Source: Macrosoma leucophasiata | Taxonomy: Eukaryota > Arthropoda > Insecta > Lepidoptera > Hedylidae | Direction: 5' to 3' | Assembly (NCBI GenBank): GCA_036365455.1 | Contig: JAWQUS010000007.1 | Coordinates: 18,244,001-18,308,000, forward strand | Length of the DNA stretch: 64,000 bases | Shown here: positions 33,817 through 48,800 of the stretch, piece after piece | How the letters are laid out: every line of letters starts with the position of its first letter | How positions within the stretch are numbered: position 1 is the stretch's first letter | Position numbers and translations under genes: made by a program | The notes under the pieces: generated by a model | Database searches by the model: none | What the model was told of the DNA's origin: nothing | The model's input: only the letters and a program-made list of their open reading frames with translations

Positions 33817-36800
33817 CTGTGAAATTACACGTAAGTGAAAATAATATAGATAATTATTTTTTATAATTATAATATTTCATTTAGAAAACGTAAAACTGCC
33901 TCGGTAGCCTAGTAGCAGGTAGCAGGCCACTACTACTACGCTGAGGTCCGGGGTTCGATTCCCGGGTAGGGGGTTATCAGAGATGATGGTGTAAAGTCCA
34001 TTATCTCTGGTTCTATTGGGATTTTTTCATTTTCTGGAAATTTCCCAGTACCTTGAAGTTTGGTAATGTGCCCGGAGATGTCAACAGGCTCGCCACCTGT
34101 TACATGGGCCAAAAACGTAACCGGCGAATCGTGGGTGTTTGCATGTATGCTTGAATGCATGCATTTACCTCTGCCTACCCCTTCGGGGATTACAGGCGTG
34201 AAGTTACGTTAAAATTATTAATTGAAATAATTGTAAAATGGCTAACCCCTTGGCACTGTTAGATAGCGGAATAATTTTATGCCATGAAGTAGTAAACAAG
34301 CGTTTACATTGGTGTTAACATGGTATAAACATCTACATGAAAGCAGAGATTTCCATGCAAATGCGTTCGTTGGCCACTCCTGAGGCCTATGGTATTAATG
34401 CTGAGTCGGAAATTACAGGGCCGTACATTTGACCGACAACCACCGCTAGCCCCGTCACGGAGCTTTATGCAAGAAAATGGCTTGAATTATTAGTAAAAAT
34501 AAAAAAAAGTGTTGAGTAGATCCATCGATTGTTTAGAGATTTTAAATTAAATGCGATAGGTGGCGTTACCATCACGTTTCATAGCGGACAGGATAACGTT
34601 TCATGAGTCCGCTATTAACCAAAGTTAACAGAACATTAGGCCATATTTAACATATTAATATTTTTATCTTTATGTCTATCAGAAAAGGAACTTATATAAT
34701 ACATTTGAAATTATTTTTTTAGTTACGTATGTCATACAAAAACACTCTGCACATGCCTTGAGTTGATTTCATTTCAGGTGCACAACTGTGCCGCATACAC
34801 CGTACGCGCCGTGTATTCTTGAAATTAATCAGCTTACAACAAAAGGGGTACCTTAAAGTTAGGTGTGACGAGACACCGAGCCACGGCTATGGCGGATGCG
34901 GTGAGAGGGCCCGTGATACCGATGTTAGTGAGCAGCTCCGATATGTTGGGCGTCAGCCGGAACGGCACTGGACGGTTGCCATCCAGTTCACCTGTCAAAT
35001 ACATTAAAAAATTCTATCGATTGTTTTTAGCAGATAAATACCAAATAAAATTGTTTGCATTATGAATAATATAAGGAAATTAATAAGAATAAAAAAAAAC
35101 ACTTCAAAAATGTTCCTGTTAGAAAAAACTGGAAACCCTAAAAAGTGCGAGTCGGAAATCGCGTGAAATGTTGAAATTGCCTATGCCACTTTAATTAATA
35201 TATTAAATTTATTACTTTTATATTTGCCATTTGTTTAATTTGGATACTTTCACGAATTCCTGAGAAAAGGGGCGTTGACAGATAGACAGATAAACAAAAA
35301 AGTTATCCTATAAGAGTTCTATTTTTCCTTGACGTCAAGAAAAACCTAAAATTATTTGCCCATATAAACTCCTTCTTTTCGGATAATGGTACAAAAACAG
35401 ACCAACATTAATTGTATTTAAGCGCCAAGTTTCTCACAGGATAGGCAGAGATCGTGGACCGCTTAGTAATCATCTTTACAAAATGCCTAGTGAAATATAT
35501 TTTATTTAAAGAAAAATGGAAAGAAAAATTAGACTTCAGGCGAGACTCGAACTCGCGGCCTACTGGGATTCTAGTCCAGCCGCTCTTCCAATTGAGCTAC
35601 TGAAGTCTTCACTTCAGTCTTGACTCCATTTTTCTTTAAATAAAATACATTTCACAAGCATGTGTTAATGCGAAATAATATAAAACAAAAATGCCTATTA
35701 TTTCCACAAATGCTGTTTTTGCTTATTTCAATTCATTATCATATCTATAAATAACTTTTGATGTTTACTAAGATTTCAGATATGTAGGTATAGTAGGTAT
35801 ATCGATACTACAACATTCAAAAGTCGATTTAAATAACAAAAAGAAAATAATAAACCGTGGTTTTTCAGACTTTGCTAGTGTACATATATAGTCTTTCAGA
35901 ATTTGCTAGTGTACATAATATTACATTTGACGGCATTCCGATATTACCTGATTTAAAATGAAAATATATTTTGTTTTAAATAAACAATTCACCAATCTTA
36001 AAGTTCTATTGAAACCGCATCTCTACGGCCAAAATCAATGCAGATAATATTCAATCGTTAATGTCACCTTGTCTAATGTCCAAATAATTACTACGTCAAT
36101 AAACTGGCGTGATTCTCTTTATATTCTGTGCATACACGATCATTGTAATTTAAGCGACGTTGATAAAGCAAACTGAACGCACATACTCATTTTTATGACC
36201 TCGATTTTAATGCAAAGAATTTTATTATTGTAACAGAAAGAGACTACTAAAAACTTCGCCATTTTTATAAAGTCAACAGTGAACTTATGATTAAGGAAAA
36301 TAAAATGAACCTGTTCCTGGCATGCAAGACACGGTCAATGTCAATATTAAATGTATTAGTGCGCGAATCCGTGAAAAAAACATCTGATATTTTCGTCTTC
36401 TTTTATTTTGTTGACATTCGAACGAAGAAATGCAAAATACTACTTGCTTACTTGGTGAATATTTATCTTGCAGACTCCCTTTATGTTGGTTACATTTTGT
36501 TGCAGCTCATTTTATTAAAGTTTAAGCAATAGGGAATCGGACAACTTTTGAGAATGTGTCTAAAATTATTCTTTCTACGTTTATTTAACCATAAAAATAA
36601 TAATTTTATTATTTAAACATGTTAAAGTACCACAAACTACACATAAATTTCATAATTTCAAAAATGCCGCGTAATCGGTGCCGAATGACTGTGAACAATG
36701 TGACGTCAACTGTTCGCAATCAAAGTGAAGCTTTTAATTCCATACGACTAACCAAGTGCAAATTAATTTTGTTGAATTCCGTATAACTTATTTTTCGTAT

Positions 36801-39800
36801 AAATAACGTAGAAAATATCCAATAAAAGAGCCAATAAATCAAAGTATCACTTGTGTTAAGTATTTGTTGTACGATCATATGACGTCACGTCCTGTGATTG
36901 ATGTTTCGTTCAAAACCCTGGAAATAAAGCCCGAAAAGAAAGGAGATGTTGCAAAAATGTATGGAACTCTGGCCATGTATTGTACCCAATATCATTAACA
37001 GTTTAAAAACGTTTTTACTCCATATTTTCACTTATTTAGCTTTGTTTGCAGTTACAAAACATTATTTGCAGTTAGAATTGCAACTTATAACCAACATGGC
37101 GAATATGGCGGACATTTAAAAAATGAAAATGTCAAAATGGCATCCATTTTGACATTTTCATTTTTTAAATATTTTTTTGATTATTATTATGTCTCTCGTC
37201 AGCACGGGGTCCAATTTGAACCCCGGACCTTTGTCAGGCTTGCGCGGGGACATGGGGGGTCCAACACGTAGAGGCCCTTTCGAGAATTTTGATCTACTTT
37301 GTAATGGGTTATATTCGGCGGGACCTCTCTCTGACTGCATCAATAGTTAATACAGACACAGACAGACCCCGCAGAATATAATGCGACTATTGTAATGAAA
37401 AGTGATTTGCCAAACTTTGGGCTATGTGGGTGAACTGGGGGGACTAGCTGGCTGGGCCTATGGAGTGAGATCCGGCACCTGCCTATATTCAACATCTCAC
37501 ATTATCGAATCCTACTTTAGGCAGGTGGTGACTCGCCTCTCCTTGGTGGGCCCCCTAAACAGCCAACCCGATGGTCGACAGGGGGCAACACTGTTGAGAG
37601 AGGCTGGGGGTGTCGAGAGGTGTGGCCCCGGTTTCACCATCACGAGCGAGTAATCTCGAGCTCGGAGCGGGCTTCCCCGCTATTATGCCTTTAGACACTT
37701 CCACCCCCGAGTGTATGGCTCTTTCAGAAATTTAGACAACAGCCTATTATCTAAATTTCTGCAAATGCCATACCTCTAGCGCCCCACTCTGACCGGCCAA
37801 TGAAGGCAAGCCAGAGGTGAGAGACCTGATGCTCTGTCCGGCCGTACCTCTGTGTGGCGGACGAGGCGGAGCCCAGTTCTCTCGGAGGAACTCGAGATGA
37901 TGGTAGGGGGTGGTGTCGCTACTCACCAACAGCTCGCCACAAGCTGCTCTGCCCCCTTGATTATTATTATTATTATTATATATTATTATATTAAAATTTT
38001 TATAAATACTAAAAAAATAGAAAAATAATATAAAAAAATGCAAGTAAATTTAAACATGACCTTGTCTGTTACGTAAATGTATTTTAGAACCGGATCTCAA
38101 ATCATCATTTTTAGAAATTATGTAATGTCATCATCTGGGCGACAGCATACTGCCAATAAAATAAATCTATATATATAAAACAAAGTCGGGTTTGTTACAA
38201 CACTTATAACCCGAGGTCTGCTGGACCAATTTTCATGGTTTTTGATTTGTTGGATTTGTCTCCGCCCCGAATAACAGAATACATCCTAAAAATAAGAAAA
38301 ATTGACGAATATTTGAAAAACCTAAAAGTTCTTGTGTTTCGGAGCTGTCAATTTTTTTTGTCAAAATCTGTAAGTAATGATTGACATTTATGCATGCGTT
38401 CATAAACTATTTAAAATGTATGAATAAACTTTTACGTGTATTGATTTTTTTTAATATTATTGCATCGCTATTACGCATATTGCCAGTGTCAGTAAAACGA
38501 TATCTCATATTCGTAATAAGCAGCGTAAAAGTCAGAGTCAGTCAGTCAATTTATCAGTCCGTCAGTCAGTCACAGTCAGTAATTCGAGTAAAGCGATGGC
38601 TACTTTACCAGAACATTTACAATGAAGTTTTGGAGGCAACACGAAAGGACGTGTTTTCGCACTATTATTCTATTTCTATACACGGGCACTGCAATAAGCC
38701 TATATCAAACAAATAGCCACCAACTCCATTTAATATAACTCAAAAATACACCAAGAAAATGAAATAAAATAAGAGCACCACACGCCTCTTTCAAGGTTTC
38801 CGCCAGAACTTATATTGTTGTGTTCGGGGTGAGGCTCATCGCAGGGCTTCATTAGAAATAGGACATTGCAACAGTGTCCTGGCAGACTACGGATGACGCC
38901 AGAATACTGTTGCAACTATATCAATTGTCAATGAGCTAATGTTGTTTAATTATTTTTTTTTTCTTAATGAAGAATGTAATTAATGTGAACGTATAGAGCG
39001 TCATGGTCTTTGGCTAAGCTCTTTAAACGGAGAATTAAAAAAAACATATTGTTTTTTTTTTAAAGATTGAAAAGAATTGCGCGTGCGTTCAGAAATGTGT
39101 AATGAATACTTATTTCAATAAATGCTCATTTGAAACTATTCTCTATCTTCTATCTTTTTTAGGCTTCCGTAACTAAAAGGTAAAAACGGACCCTATTACT
39201 AATCCTCCGCTGTGTCTGTCCGTCCGTCCGTCTGTCTGTCACCAGGCTGTATCTCATATACAGTGATAGGTAGCTAGAAAGCTACAATTTTTACAAATTA
39301 TGTATTTCTGCTACTGCTATAACGACAAAATTAAGTACAAAAAATAAGAAAATGAAAATACGTACGTAATACGGCGTTGGTTGCGTTAGTGGCTTTGGTG
39401 TCATTGGTGTCGTTGGTGGCGTAGGTATTGTTGGTGACTTTGGTGGCGGTGTTGATGGCGTTGGTGGTGGTGGTGATGGTTTTTAGTCGCGATGGAGGCA
39501 TTAGTGGCGTTCGTGACATTGGTGGTGTTGTTCGTAGTTTTGGAGGAATTGGTTGTGGTGGTAGTGGTGGTGGTTTTGGTGACATTGGTGGCATAGGTGT
39601 TTGGTGATGTTGGTGTTGGTGGTGGCGTTGATAGCGTTAGTGACGTTTGCGGTGGTGGCGGTGGTGGAGGTGATAGCGGTGACAGTGGTGGTGGTGATCG
39701 TGGTGGTGGTGACGGTGGTGGTAGAGTTGATGGCATTAGTGGTTAAAAATGCACAATGTTAATATTCAATTTTTAACATCCGCCATTATGGACCTAAGCA

Positions 39801-42800
39801 CAGACATTATATGTCATTTTTTCGGCCACAGATCGACGGTAGACTCGATCGAAACCTATTTACAATTAAAGATCGTAAGAAAATAATTATTCTGAGTCGA
39901 GAACATGTATCCGCAAAATTCGTATCTTTTGATAATTCGTGAAATAAAAACAATAATTTTATAAATTCAAATGTCAATTGCCCGCCATTATGACAAACAC
40001 TTTTTATTTTGATGTATTACCGAAACTGGACAGGCCATGCAATTTTCAAAAATCAATTGCTGTTTGTTACTTTCGCTAAAACTGTAGTGTATTTTTTAAT
40101 CTTTACTTTAAAGCGATACGAAGTTCGCCGGACCAGCTAGTATGAAATAAACTAGATATTATACGAATCTAATAGCGTAGATAAATAACAAAAAAAACTA
40201 ATCATTAAAAAAATAAAAACATGTCTGACGTATGTTTAATGAATTGCAGCCGGAAGGTAGCCGTGTAAATCAAACGTCAATAATAATTGTGTATAATATA
40301 TATATATATATAAAAATGCAACCCGTTTTCCTTGGTCACGGCATCACGCGTGAATGGCTTTACCGATTTGGCTAATATTGATTTTGAATGATTTTTGGAA
40401 GTCCAGGGATGTTTAAAAGGTAAAAAAATATGAAAAAATTGAAGGGAAATAGTAAAAACCACCATTTCATTTTCCCATACAAATAGTCCGTATCTATCAA
40501 ACCTTTGAAACATGTCATATTTTCATTCTGAGGCAATACGAAGTTTGCCGGGTCAGCTAGTAATATGATATTTTGTGTGTAGGATGAACAAGACAATACG
40601 ACAATCATCAGAACTGAGTATACACTGCAGAGTTCCAAACCTGGTTGCAAAAATCAAATTGAATAACATCTCCTGAAAAACCCTCCGCGACGTTTCAGTG
40701 ATTCACGTTGGTAATATTTTGTGAATAGAACAACTCACCAGTAGTATCGTCGACGTCGAACTTGAAGTAGGAGACGTTGAGCAGCCCCGAGTCCTGGTGC
40801 AGGTACATCATGTCGGGGTTGAGGCGGGTGAGATGCAGCACGTACTCGGCGAAGCTGGCGAGGGCCAGCTGCAGCGTCAGCATCTTGCGGAACGTCCAGT
40901 AGTCGGTGGGCGCCGCGAACGTGGCCGCCGCCCACTCCCGCACCATACCTTTTGGCACCATCGTCGCTTGCACCTACGATTGCATGTTAGTTTTATAAGT
41001 TACAATAGTGTATGGAAGTTTGAATTAGAGCTGGACTTCAATCTGGATTTCAGATTATCAAAAAGATGTTGTAGATAAGGTTTGACTGTGAGTTTGCATT
41101 GATGAAAACATTCACATAAAAACATGTTAAAATGATAGGTTTGACAGCAGTGCGAACGCTTGCACCAACAAGACATTTATCGCAATACATACTTTATGCG
41201 AAGAGTTGCGAACCATCATCATGTTTAATGTTTTTAGTGCAAACTAGGGGTGAGAGAGATGTTTTGTTTCTAATTGTTAATGTTATCTATTAGCAGGAAT
41301 ATTTTGTACGATATTTCAGGGTATCGCTGAGATACCTTGAAATATCGTATGCGTATTCAGTGATACCTAGAAATATCGTACATATTTTATTTGTATTTCC
41401 TTGCAACCAGTAATATTTATGAGATGTGTTTAATAGCTTAATATCGATTCACTTTTTTTCTTATATACTTTAGTTTATTTAAAATTGAATATCACCAACA
41501 ACAGACCAACTGTCTGTTAACACGTACACAATACAGGTCAAAGGCTCTGCAGTCGATTTGAATTATTGTTACTTGTTATTAAATTAAACAAATTACCTCC
41601 CGCAAAATGTCACGCAGCACTTGATGCGACGCTTGTGAGCCACGAGCCTGTACCGCCGCAAGTCTCTCGTAATATCGCGCTATGGGCGCGTCATACTCCA
41701 CACCCCTACAATAATAATAATAAAATTAGCATAATACGTCCCACTCCTTGACTCCTACTTTTATAAATGTTTCGATATGGACTTTACACTTAAAATTCAT
41801 CACACAGGCGTAAAGCCGGTTGGTTAATGTAGTTTCTAGACCATTTTTCTGTGGTGAATCAAATTTTTCAATCCACTCGAAGGATGGGCTATATTAATGT
41901 AACGATAATGGCAAACCCAAACTCAAAAAAAAAACAAAAAAAAATATACCGGCTGAATTGAGAACCTTCTCGTTTTTTGAACTCGGTTAAAAATGTATTT
42001 AATCACTTGGAAATAATAGAATTTGCTTGTGATAGGTCAAATTACAAATATAAAATTAAAACGAATAACAACTGATACGTTGATTAATATAAATAAAAAT
42101 ATAAAATAAATAATGGTCCAAAAATACTAAATAATTAAAATAGGTATCAACAGAATGTTCCATACTCTCTTTTACAAAAAGACGGCAAGATAAGACAAAT
42201 AAGAATACAGCTCAAATTGGTGATAATTGTAGATTGTAGATAATGTTTTCATATAAAATCTCAACTCTGTGCCGAAAATAGCAAGGCCGTACATAGTTGA
42301 ATACGACAGCGCAAATAGATTAGCTAACGCAGTGGTCCTACTTCGAGCTTCACCACTGGAGCTCACGAGCGAGACAAATAGCGTACATAGCTTAATAAAA
42401 CTTCACGTGCTCATAACGTCTGTCGGTGTTACAACACACACAAGTGATAGAAACCACATAATTATTAAGTACGCGATTAATTTAAAGCGACAATAGCAGT
42501 AACAAGGTACATTAGGAAGAGTAATGTCTTGCAAGTAATGCATACTTACAGATTTCATCTTTAATAAATCCTAATAACAAAATGTGTACATACCTATTTG
42601 AGCATTCAGTACGATAGATGTCCAACAGTGATATCGAACTAGGATTGTCTTCGACGAGACGCATTTGCGGCGATACGGACACAACGCGCGGCACTGTGAA
42701 ATGGAGGAACCTTCTGGAAGTTTCTTTCTGTTTGCCTAAATAATGGTTGAGCATTCTCAGCAACTGCAGGACTCTTTCCTCTCTTCTAGCATCGCCAAGG

Positions 42801-45800
42801 CCAGAGTCGTTCACTACTAAATACGGGTATATTTTGCCATTGTGCCCCCGTATGTACAATCTACGCGCCGACGTATTATGCTTTTGTACTATTTCCACGC
42901 GAGGCATGAACCTTGCGATTCGGACGTGATAGTGAGTGTGTTTGGGTAGCAGGAATTCGCCGGGTAATTCCACTTCGGCTGTCTTCAAGCTGAAGTTCGA
43001 TAGGAACCTGCACTTTTCTTCTATGAGGAATGATCTAAAAGAAAATACACATAAATTACATGTAGGGTAATATAAGACGACATTACTGATTTTTCTCAAA
43101 AAAAATGTAATGTATGTTGTGACTTATCAACCAATAACTAACAAATTCTGACTTCAACGATTCATAATATATTGACAAAAGCTTTCTATACAAAAATATC
43201 AATAAACCTCATTTTTTCATTATTTGTTTATTCCAATTCCTATAAGTTAACTACTTACTTAGGCAGGACTTTCGTTTTGGCCTCCAGTATCTTGACCCAC
43301 TTTCTCAGTTTCTGTATAAGATTCTGCAGTTTCATTGCATTTGGCTGAGTAAAGTCAAAATCAGCTGTGAACTGGCTCTTCATTTTCTGGAACACGGGAT
43401 CCTGGATGGCAGCTTGCGCGCGCCTCGCCAAACTCTCCGATGCAGCTGAAGAGAATGGACCACTAAGTCAACTTGTCAGACTTTCTGTCGACACAAGAAA
43501 GGGGAGTACTCATGTAAAACTAAGTCGCTAGCTATAATAATGGTAAACACAGCAATTAAATCTAGCATACCGAGTTTCAATTCATACTAATTGAATGGAA
43601 CGAAAGACAGGCGCTCCTGCAAAAATAAAACAAAAAGTACTCTCGCATAGCAAATTAATTTCTAAAATAACACAAGAAGAAACGATCACTCACCAAAGAG
43701 AAAATAATAATATACATATAATCATCTATCGATAGCAACCGGGACCGACGGCTTAACGTGAGCTCCGAAGCACGAAAACGCGTATTTTAATTTGCCACCA
43801 GCGGTCACCCATCACACCCCCGACCGCGCCCGTAATGCTTAACCGAGTAGATCGCTTACGATCTACACCAGCCGCGGGGCCAGCGTGCTTGTCTACTGTG
43901 CTACACATATATTATAATTATAAAGAAGTGAAGTCAAATTTTTCTTCGAAATTAAAATATGAAAAATAAAATATGACAAGTAGGAAACGGGACGGTGCGC
44001 GAGGTACTCACTCATGCCGATGCCTATGCCGAAGGTGGAGACGACCTTCTTGATGAAGTTGAGGGTGTGCGGCGTGACGGTGGCGTCGGCGACGGCGGCG
44101 CAGTGGTGGAAGGCCACGACGTGGCACTTGGCCAGCCCCGCGCGCAGCTGCCGCAGCACCTCCTCGTACCAGTTCTCCCGGAACCACACCATCTGGCGTA
44201 CGACCGCGATTTAGGATCGATACTGAACGGATATTCACTCCGTATTAAGAGCACGGATGGATTATATACATCATACTCGATGTGCATCATTTTCATTACA
44301 TCACAAGTGAAAATTATTTAAATACAGTTATCTGTTACAGTTATATTTAAATAAAAATGTAACCCGTTTTCCTTGGTCACGGCATCACGCGTGAATGGCT
44401 GGACCGATTTGGCTAATATTGATTTTAAATGATTTTTGGAAGTCCAGGGAATGTTTAAAAGGTAAGAAAATATGAAGAAATTGAAGGGAAATAGTAAAAA
44501 CCACCATTTCATTTTCCCATACAAATAGTCCGTATCTATCAAACCTTTGACACATGTCATATTTTCATTCTGAGGCAATATGAAGTTTGCCGGGTAAGCT
44601 AGTTATAAGATAAGGATTCTATGTAGACAATGAAAAAAATGTACGTAATTTATTCTATATGTATTTATATTAACGAATACATCATTTAAGGTTTCCAGAT
44701 CAAAGCTGTGCAGCATAGACCAGGGTTAAGACTAATAGACCAGATATGAATAATAATATAGTTCTGAATTTGGTAGCTTTCTATGATACAACGGGACTGT
44801 ATACATTTTTTTCTAAGATTTTATAATGGTCAAGTTGTTTTTGAAACATGTAAGTTGTCAGTTCTTTCGAACAAAAGTATCTCAACAAACTTTCTGCAAA
44901 CACTTTGTATTTATTTAGGGTTACAAAATAAAAAGACTACACATAGTAACACAGATTACAGTGAATACACGTCATACCTGATCGACAATGCCTTCGAGCG
45001 AGGAGAGCACGGTGGGGTGTATCTCTCGCTGCATCTGCATAATCTTTGAGCAGCGCCACATCGGCAGCGTGGCTTTTATGGGGCCCGTTTCGCTCGACGT
45101 ACTGGACCCACTCTCTCCTACCTTGCTGCTTGCCTAGGACATTGCAGAAAATCGTTCAGCAAGGCTAAATGGATAAAATATTTATAATAAAAAGGATTGC
45201 AGGCTGCTAAAACGATTATCTAACAATTCTTTGTAATAAAAGAAACTGTAGGAAAAACTACCTTAAAATCTAAAAAAAAAATTAAGCAACGACTCCGCTT
45301 AATTCTGTGCTCTATTCATTGGAAAGCACGCCAAAATAAACCCAATATTAAAGGACTTAGTGGAAATTACATTTTCTTTATATTGTAACAAAGATTAATT
45401 TGTTAAATTAACTATTTTCCTTGTAAAAAGGTCATCATAGTGCACTTCTGCAATTGACATTATATGTACATATGTACAACTCATATAAAACGACTTTAAT
45501 TTATTTGTGTTTTGCTGCAGATTTACTTTACTTACTGATTTTTCTAAATTCCTCGAATACTTACAGCGGACGTAGAGGGTTGATGCGGCATGTGCGAGGC
45601 GATGTTCTCGGCGGTCTTGTGTCGCTCGCGCTGCTCAATCTTCAGCGTCAAGTACAGCGTGCGGATCGGGAAGTACACCGCTTGTGGGTACAGACGTCCC
45701 ACCTATATCATTAGTGTAATGCATTATATTTTTTAATCGAAATATGTAATAAACACCTAAGAATATTTTTTACGCGAATTAACATGAAACAAATTACGCG

Positions 45801-48800
45801 ATTCACATTTCGATTGGGATGCTGATTGTTTTCAAATGTTTTCAAGACATATTTTTTCAAGACATATTTCTTGCCGTTTGTAAAAGAGAGTATGGAACAT
45901 TCTGTTGATACCTATTTTTATTATTAAGTATTTTTGGACTATTATTAATTTATTTACTTTGACATATTAATCAACGTATCAGTTGATATTCGCTTTAATT
46001 TTATATTTGTAATTTGACCTATCACAAGCAAATTCTATTATTTCCAAGTGATTAAATGAATTTTTGAGTTTGAGTTTGAGTTTGTTCATTTCTACTTTTC
46101 AGTTACATTCTTGTGTATTAATTATTTCAGCAGTGGGATAAATGCCAATACATAGTATGAATTTTGGGACTTTAATGTCAGTCTCGTCTTGAAGATCAGT
46201 ATAACTATAACATACCAACATTATCACTTGTAGAAGAGTTAAGATTTTTCGAATAAAATTATATACAAAATAAAAAATTGTCTAATATTTTAACCCCCTT
46301 ATTCATAAATGTATTTTAGCTAAAGTGTTGCTAATCTCTCCTTCGTCTTTTTCTATCCTGCACATTTGACAATGCAACTGACAAAGACAAAGCATTCTAT
46401 GGCTAAAACGTATCTAATGTACGTTTATGAATAAGGGGGTAAGTATTCACTACAGTTATATAAGCACAGTCGCTTGTTATGTATTGTATGGGTTTACGTA
46501 AAACTATTTTTTTAATTTAAAGTTTATTCTCGACAGGTAGTAAATTTCTTAGATATTAGTGCAGTACTGACGGAACAGTACCTTCGTGATCATGACATAC
46601 GTAACCTAAAAATAGTTTTTCTAATTGTGTATTATTTTACGTGTCTCCCAAGTTATTGCATAACCTTATTTATTTTCAAATAAAATGTTCTAAAGAAGTC
46701 GTTTAACGATAATCTGAACATGTTTTTTTAAGGCAACCAATACGGGCCGCCGTTGTTTTTTTTTTTTTTTTGCACAGTTAAAACAGTTGACGACCCGGTT
46801 AGTCCAGCGGTGCGAAACCACTATTTGATTCGGGTTCGATCCCCGCACAGGAACAAATATTTGTATGGCCTACAGATATTTGTTTCGGGTCTGGGTGTTT
46901 GTGTAGGTATGATGTACAACGGCATCTACGACACAGGTTTATATAATACAGACCTAATGTGGAGCTGTGAGTGTAAGCGTATTTAATTTTATTTAAAGGT
47001 ATGTGGCCGGCATAATATGAAATGCTCACATGACTGAGCAGGTTGAGTATGACGTTCCCGTCGTACTGCACGAGGCAGGCCAGCAGCTGCGGGATCCAGG
47101 GCAGCCACTGCACGGGCGGCACGCCCACCGAGTACTTGTCCAGCGCCTCTGCTAGGCTGTTCTTCTCGTCGTCGAAACTGAGCATCCAGAGTACCTGAAA
47201 TGGAAAGTGTTTGGTTTCGTTTTCATAACTACATTGCTTTGTGTGTATATATAGTATTGTTACGTTTTAGAAAATGCTCAACATAATTTTTAGTTAACAC
47301 AAAAAATTGAGAGACATAGTATCTTTATTTTCACCACTCCTCTCCGAATCAAGGTCATGATGTCTTCATCATTGTTATTACATACATTTTGTAAAACATT
47401 GATGGTTAGGAAAATAAATTTAATGATTAGTTATTAAAATCTTCAGAAGTTAAAATTATAGAATATATTTTATTTTTTAGTCTCGTCTACTATGCACTCA
47501 ACAAATAAGAAACATTTTGTTCAGAGTAAATAGAATTTACAAATTGATACTGTGAACCTAAATTAAAAAATGAAACATACCTTTGCACAATATTTTCTCG
47601 ATTTTGATTCGTTTTGGTGGCGACAAGCGTGTAAGAAACATGTCATGGCCGATACACCGACGGACGTCTGGCGCGGATCCCTAATGAAAATCTGCTCCAA
47701 ATAATCGCCCCACAGCGCCCAAGCCTTCACCAACGTGTCGTGAAGTTGGACAGCAGCCGCAAACGCTTTATTGGCATCTTCTGAACGTCCTAACTGAGCC
47801 AAGAGAAGCCCTTTGAATGCGTAAAACTCGGCTGTCATTTCTTTCGTAAAATACTTGAAATTTGTCGACTCTATCATATCCAACCCTTCTTGCAACTCGT
47901 CCTTTCCTTCAGTCCAGGACATCTGGATGTGACATTTGACTTGTTGTCTGATCTTCTGGAAGCAGTCCACGATAGGGACGCTCGGTATCGTGTATATGCG
48001 ATGTAACGAGTCGAGACACACGCCGGACAGGTTGTGCTTTCGCGCTATTTTCGCGAAGTGAATTATTGCCTGAAAAGTACATTTAAATATTTTATGAGAT
48101 TATAAAGAAGTTGTAATTGTAATTGATTCTTCAGGGCGGATAGCGTCCGGCAAGCTGTCATGCAAATTTTCACAGGCTATGGACTTTGAACAAGATGGAA
48201 CGGTATAGTTTGTTCTGTGACACATTTGCGTACATGGCGCGCTATGTAAAGGCAGAGAATTATTATCCAATAACTACGTATAGAATGGACAATTCGACGT
48301 CCCGCCCGATTTCTCCGTCGAATAACTTAATACTTAATAAACTTCAACAGTGAGTAATTGCGAGCGGGCGAGCGAGCGGTCTATTTTTAGTTAATTTCGT
48401 CACGTAGTCAGTGCGACGACCTATTTCACGATTGTTTTAGGTCATAACTCTACGTGCTACATTTCAGTGTGCGCGTGTACTGATTGAAGTCAGTGTAATA
48501 GGTAATAAGAATAAGAGTTTATATGGAATTTTAGCAGAGTGTCCAGGGAGTGGTAACGGTATTATTATTTATGACCACTGCGTGGGCGACCCTTTAGATC
48601 AGTGATTCCCAAGTGGTCTATATCGACCCCTGGGGGTCTATGACAAACTGAAAGGGGTCTGATTCAGTGAAAAAAAATTTGGGGGTCCATGAAATGAAAA
48701 TGGGAGTCCACGATAATGGATCTTAACACATACACTGTTAGTACCAATTTACTTACATCATACCAGTGATTCCCAAAGTGGTCCATGGGAGACTCGATGG

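Larger units (their letters stand above)
38166..40138 (+). mobile_element. Helitron-like element with nested element E
   Basis: Starts TCTATATATATAAAAC and ends GCGATACGAAGTTCGCCGGA...AGCTAGT (hairpin plus CTAGT), the Helitron end layout. Inside are a copy of dispersed element E (about 38435-38815), a reverse copy of the GGTCCGTTTTTACC repeat (39165-39310) and a GTT/GGT-rich stretch. No helicase or Rep frame is present. Confidence 0.5.

Noticed and set aside
39331..39736. Thr/Pro-rich open frames on the minus strand
   Set aside because: Composition of a GTT/GGT simple repeat; no domain and no splice or start context.
46799..47185. Extension of TRRAP exon 22 to a 128-residue frame
   Set aside because: The part beyond the GTGAGC donor runs into the family B SINE. 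The next real exon (23) joins in phase.
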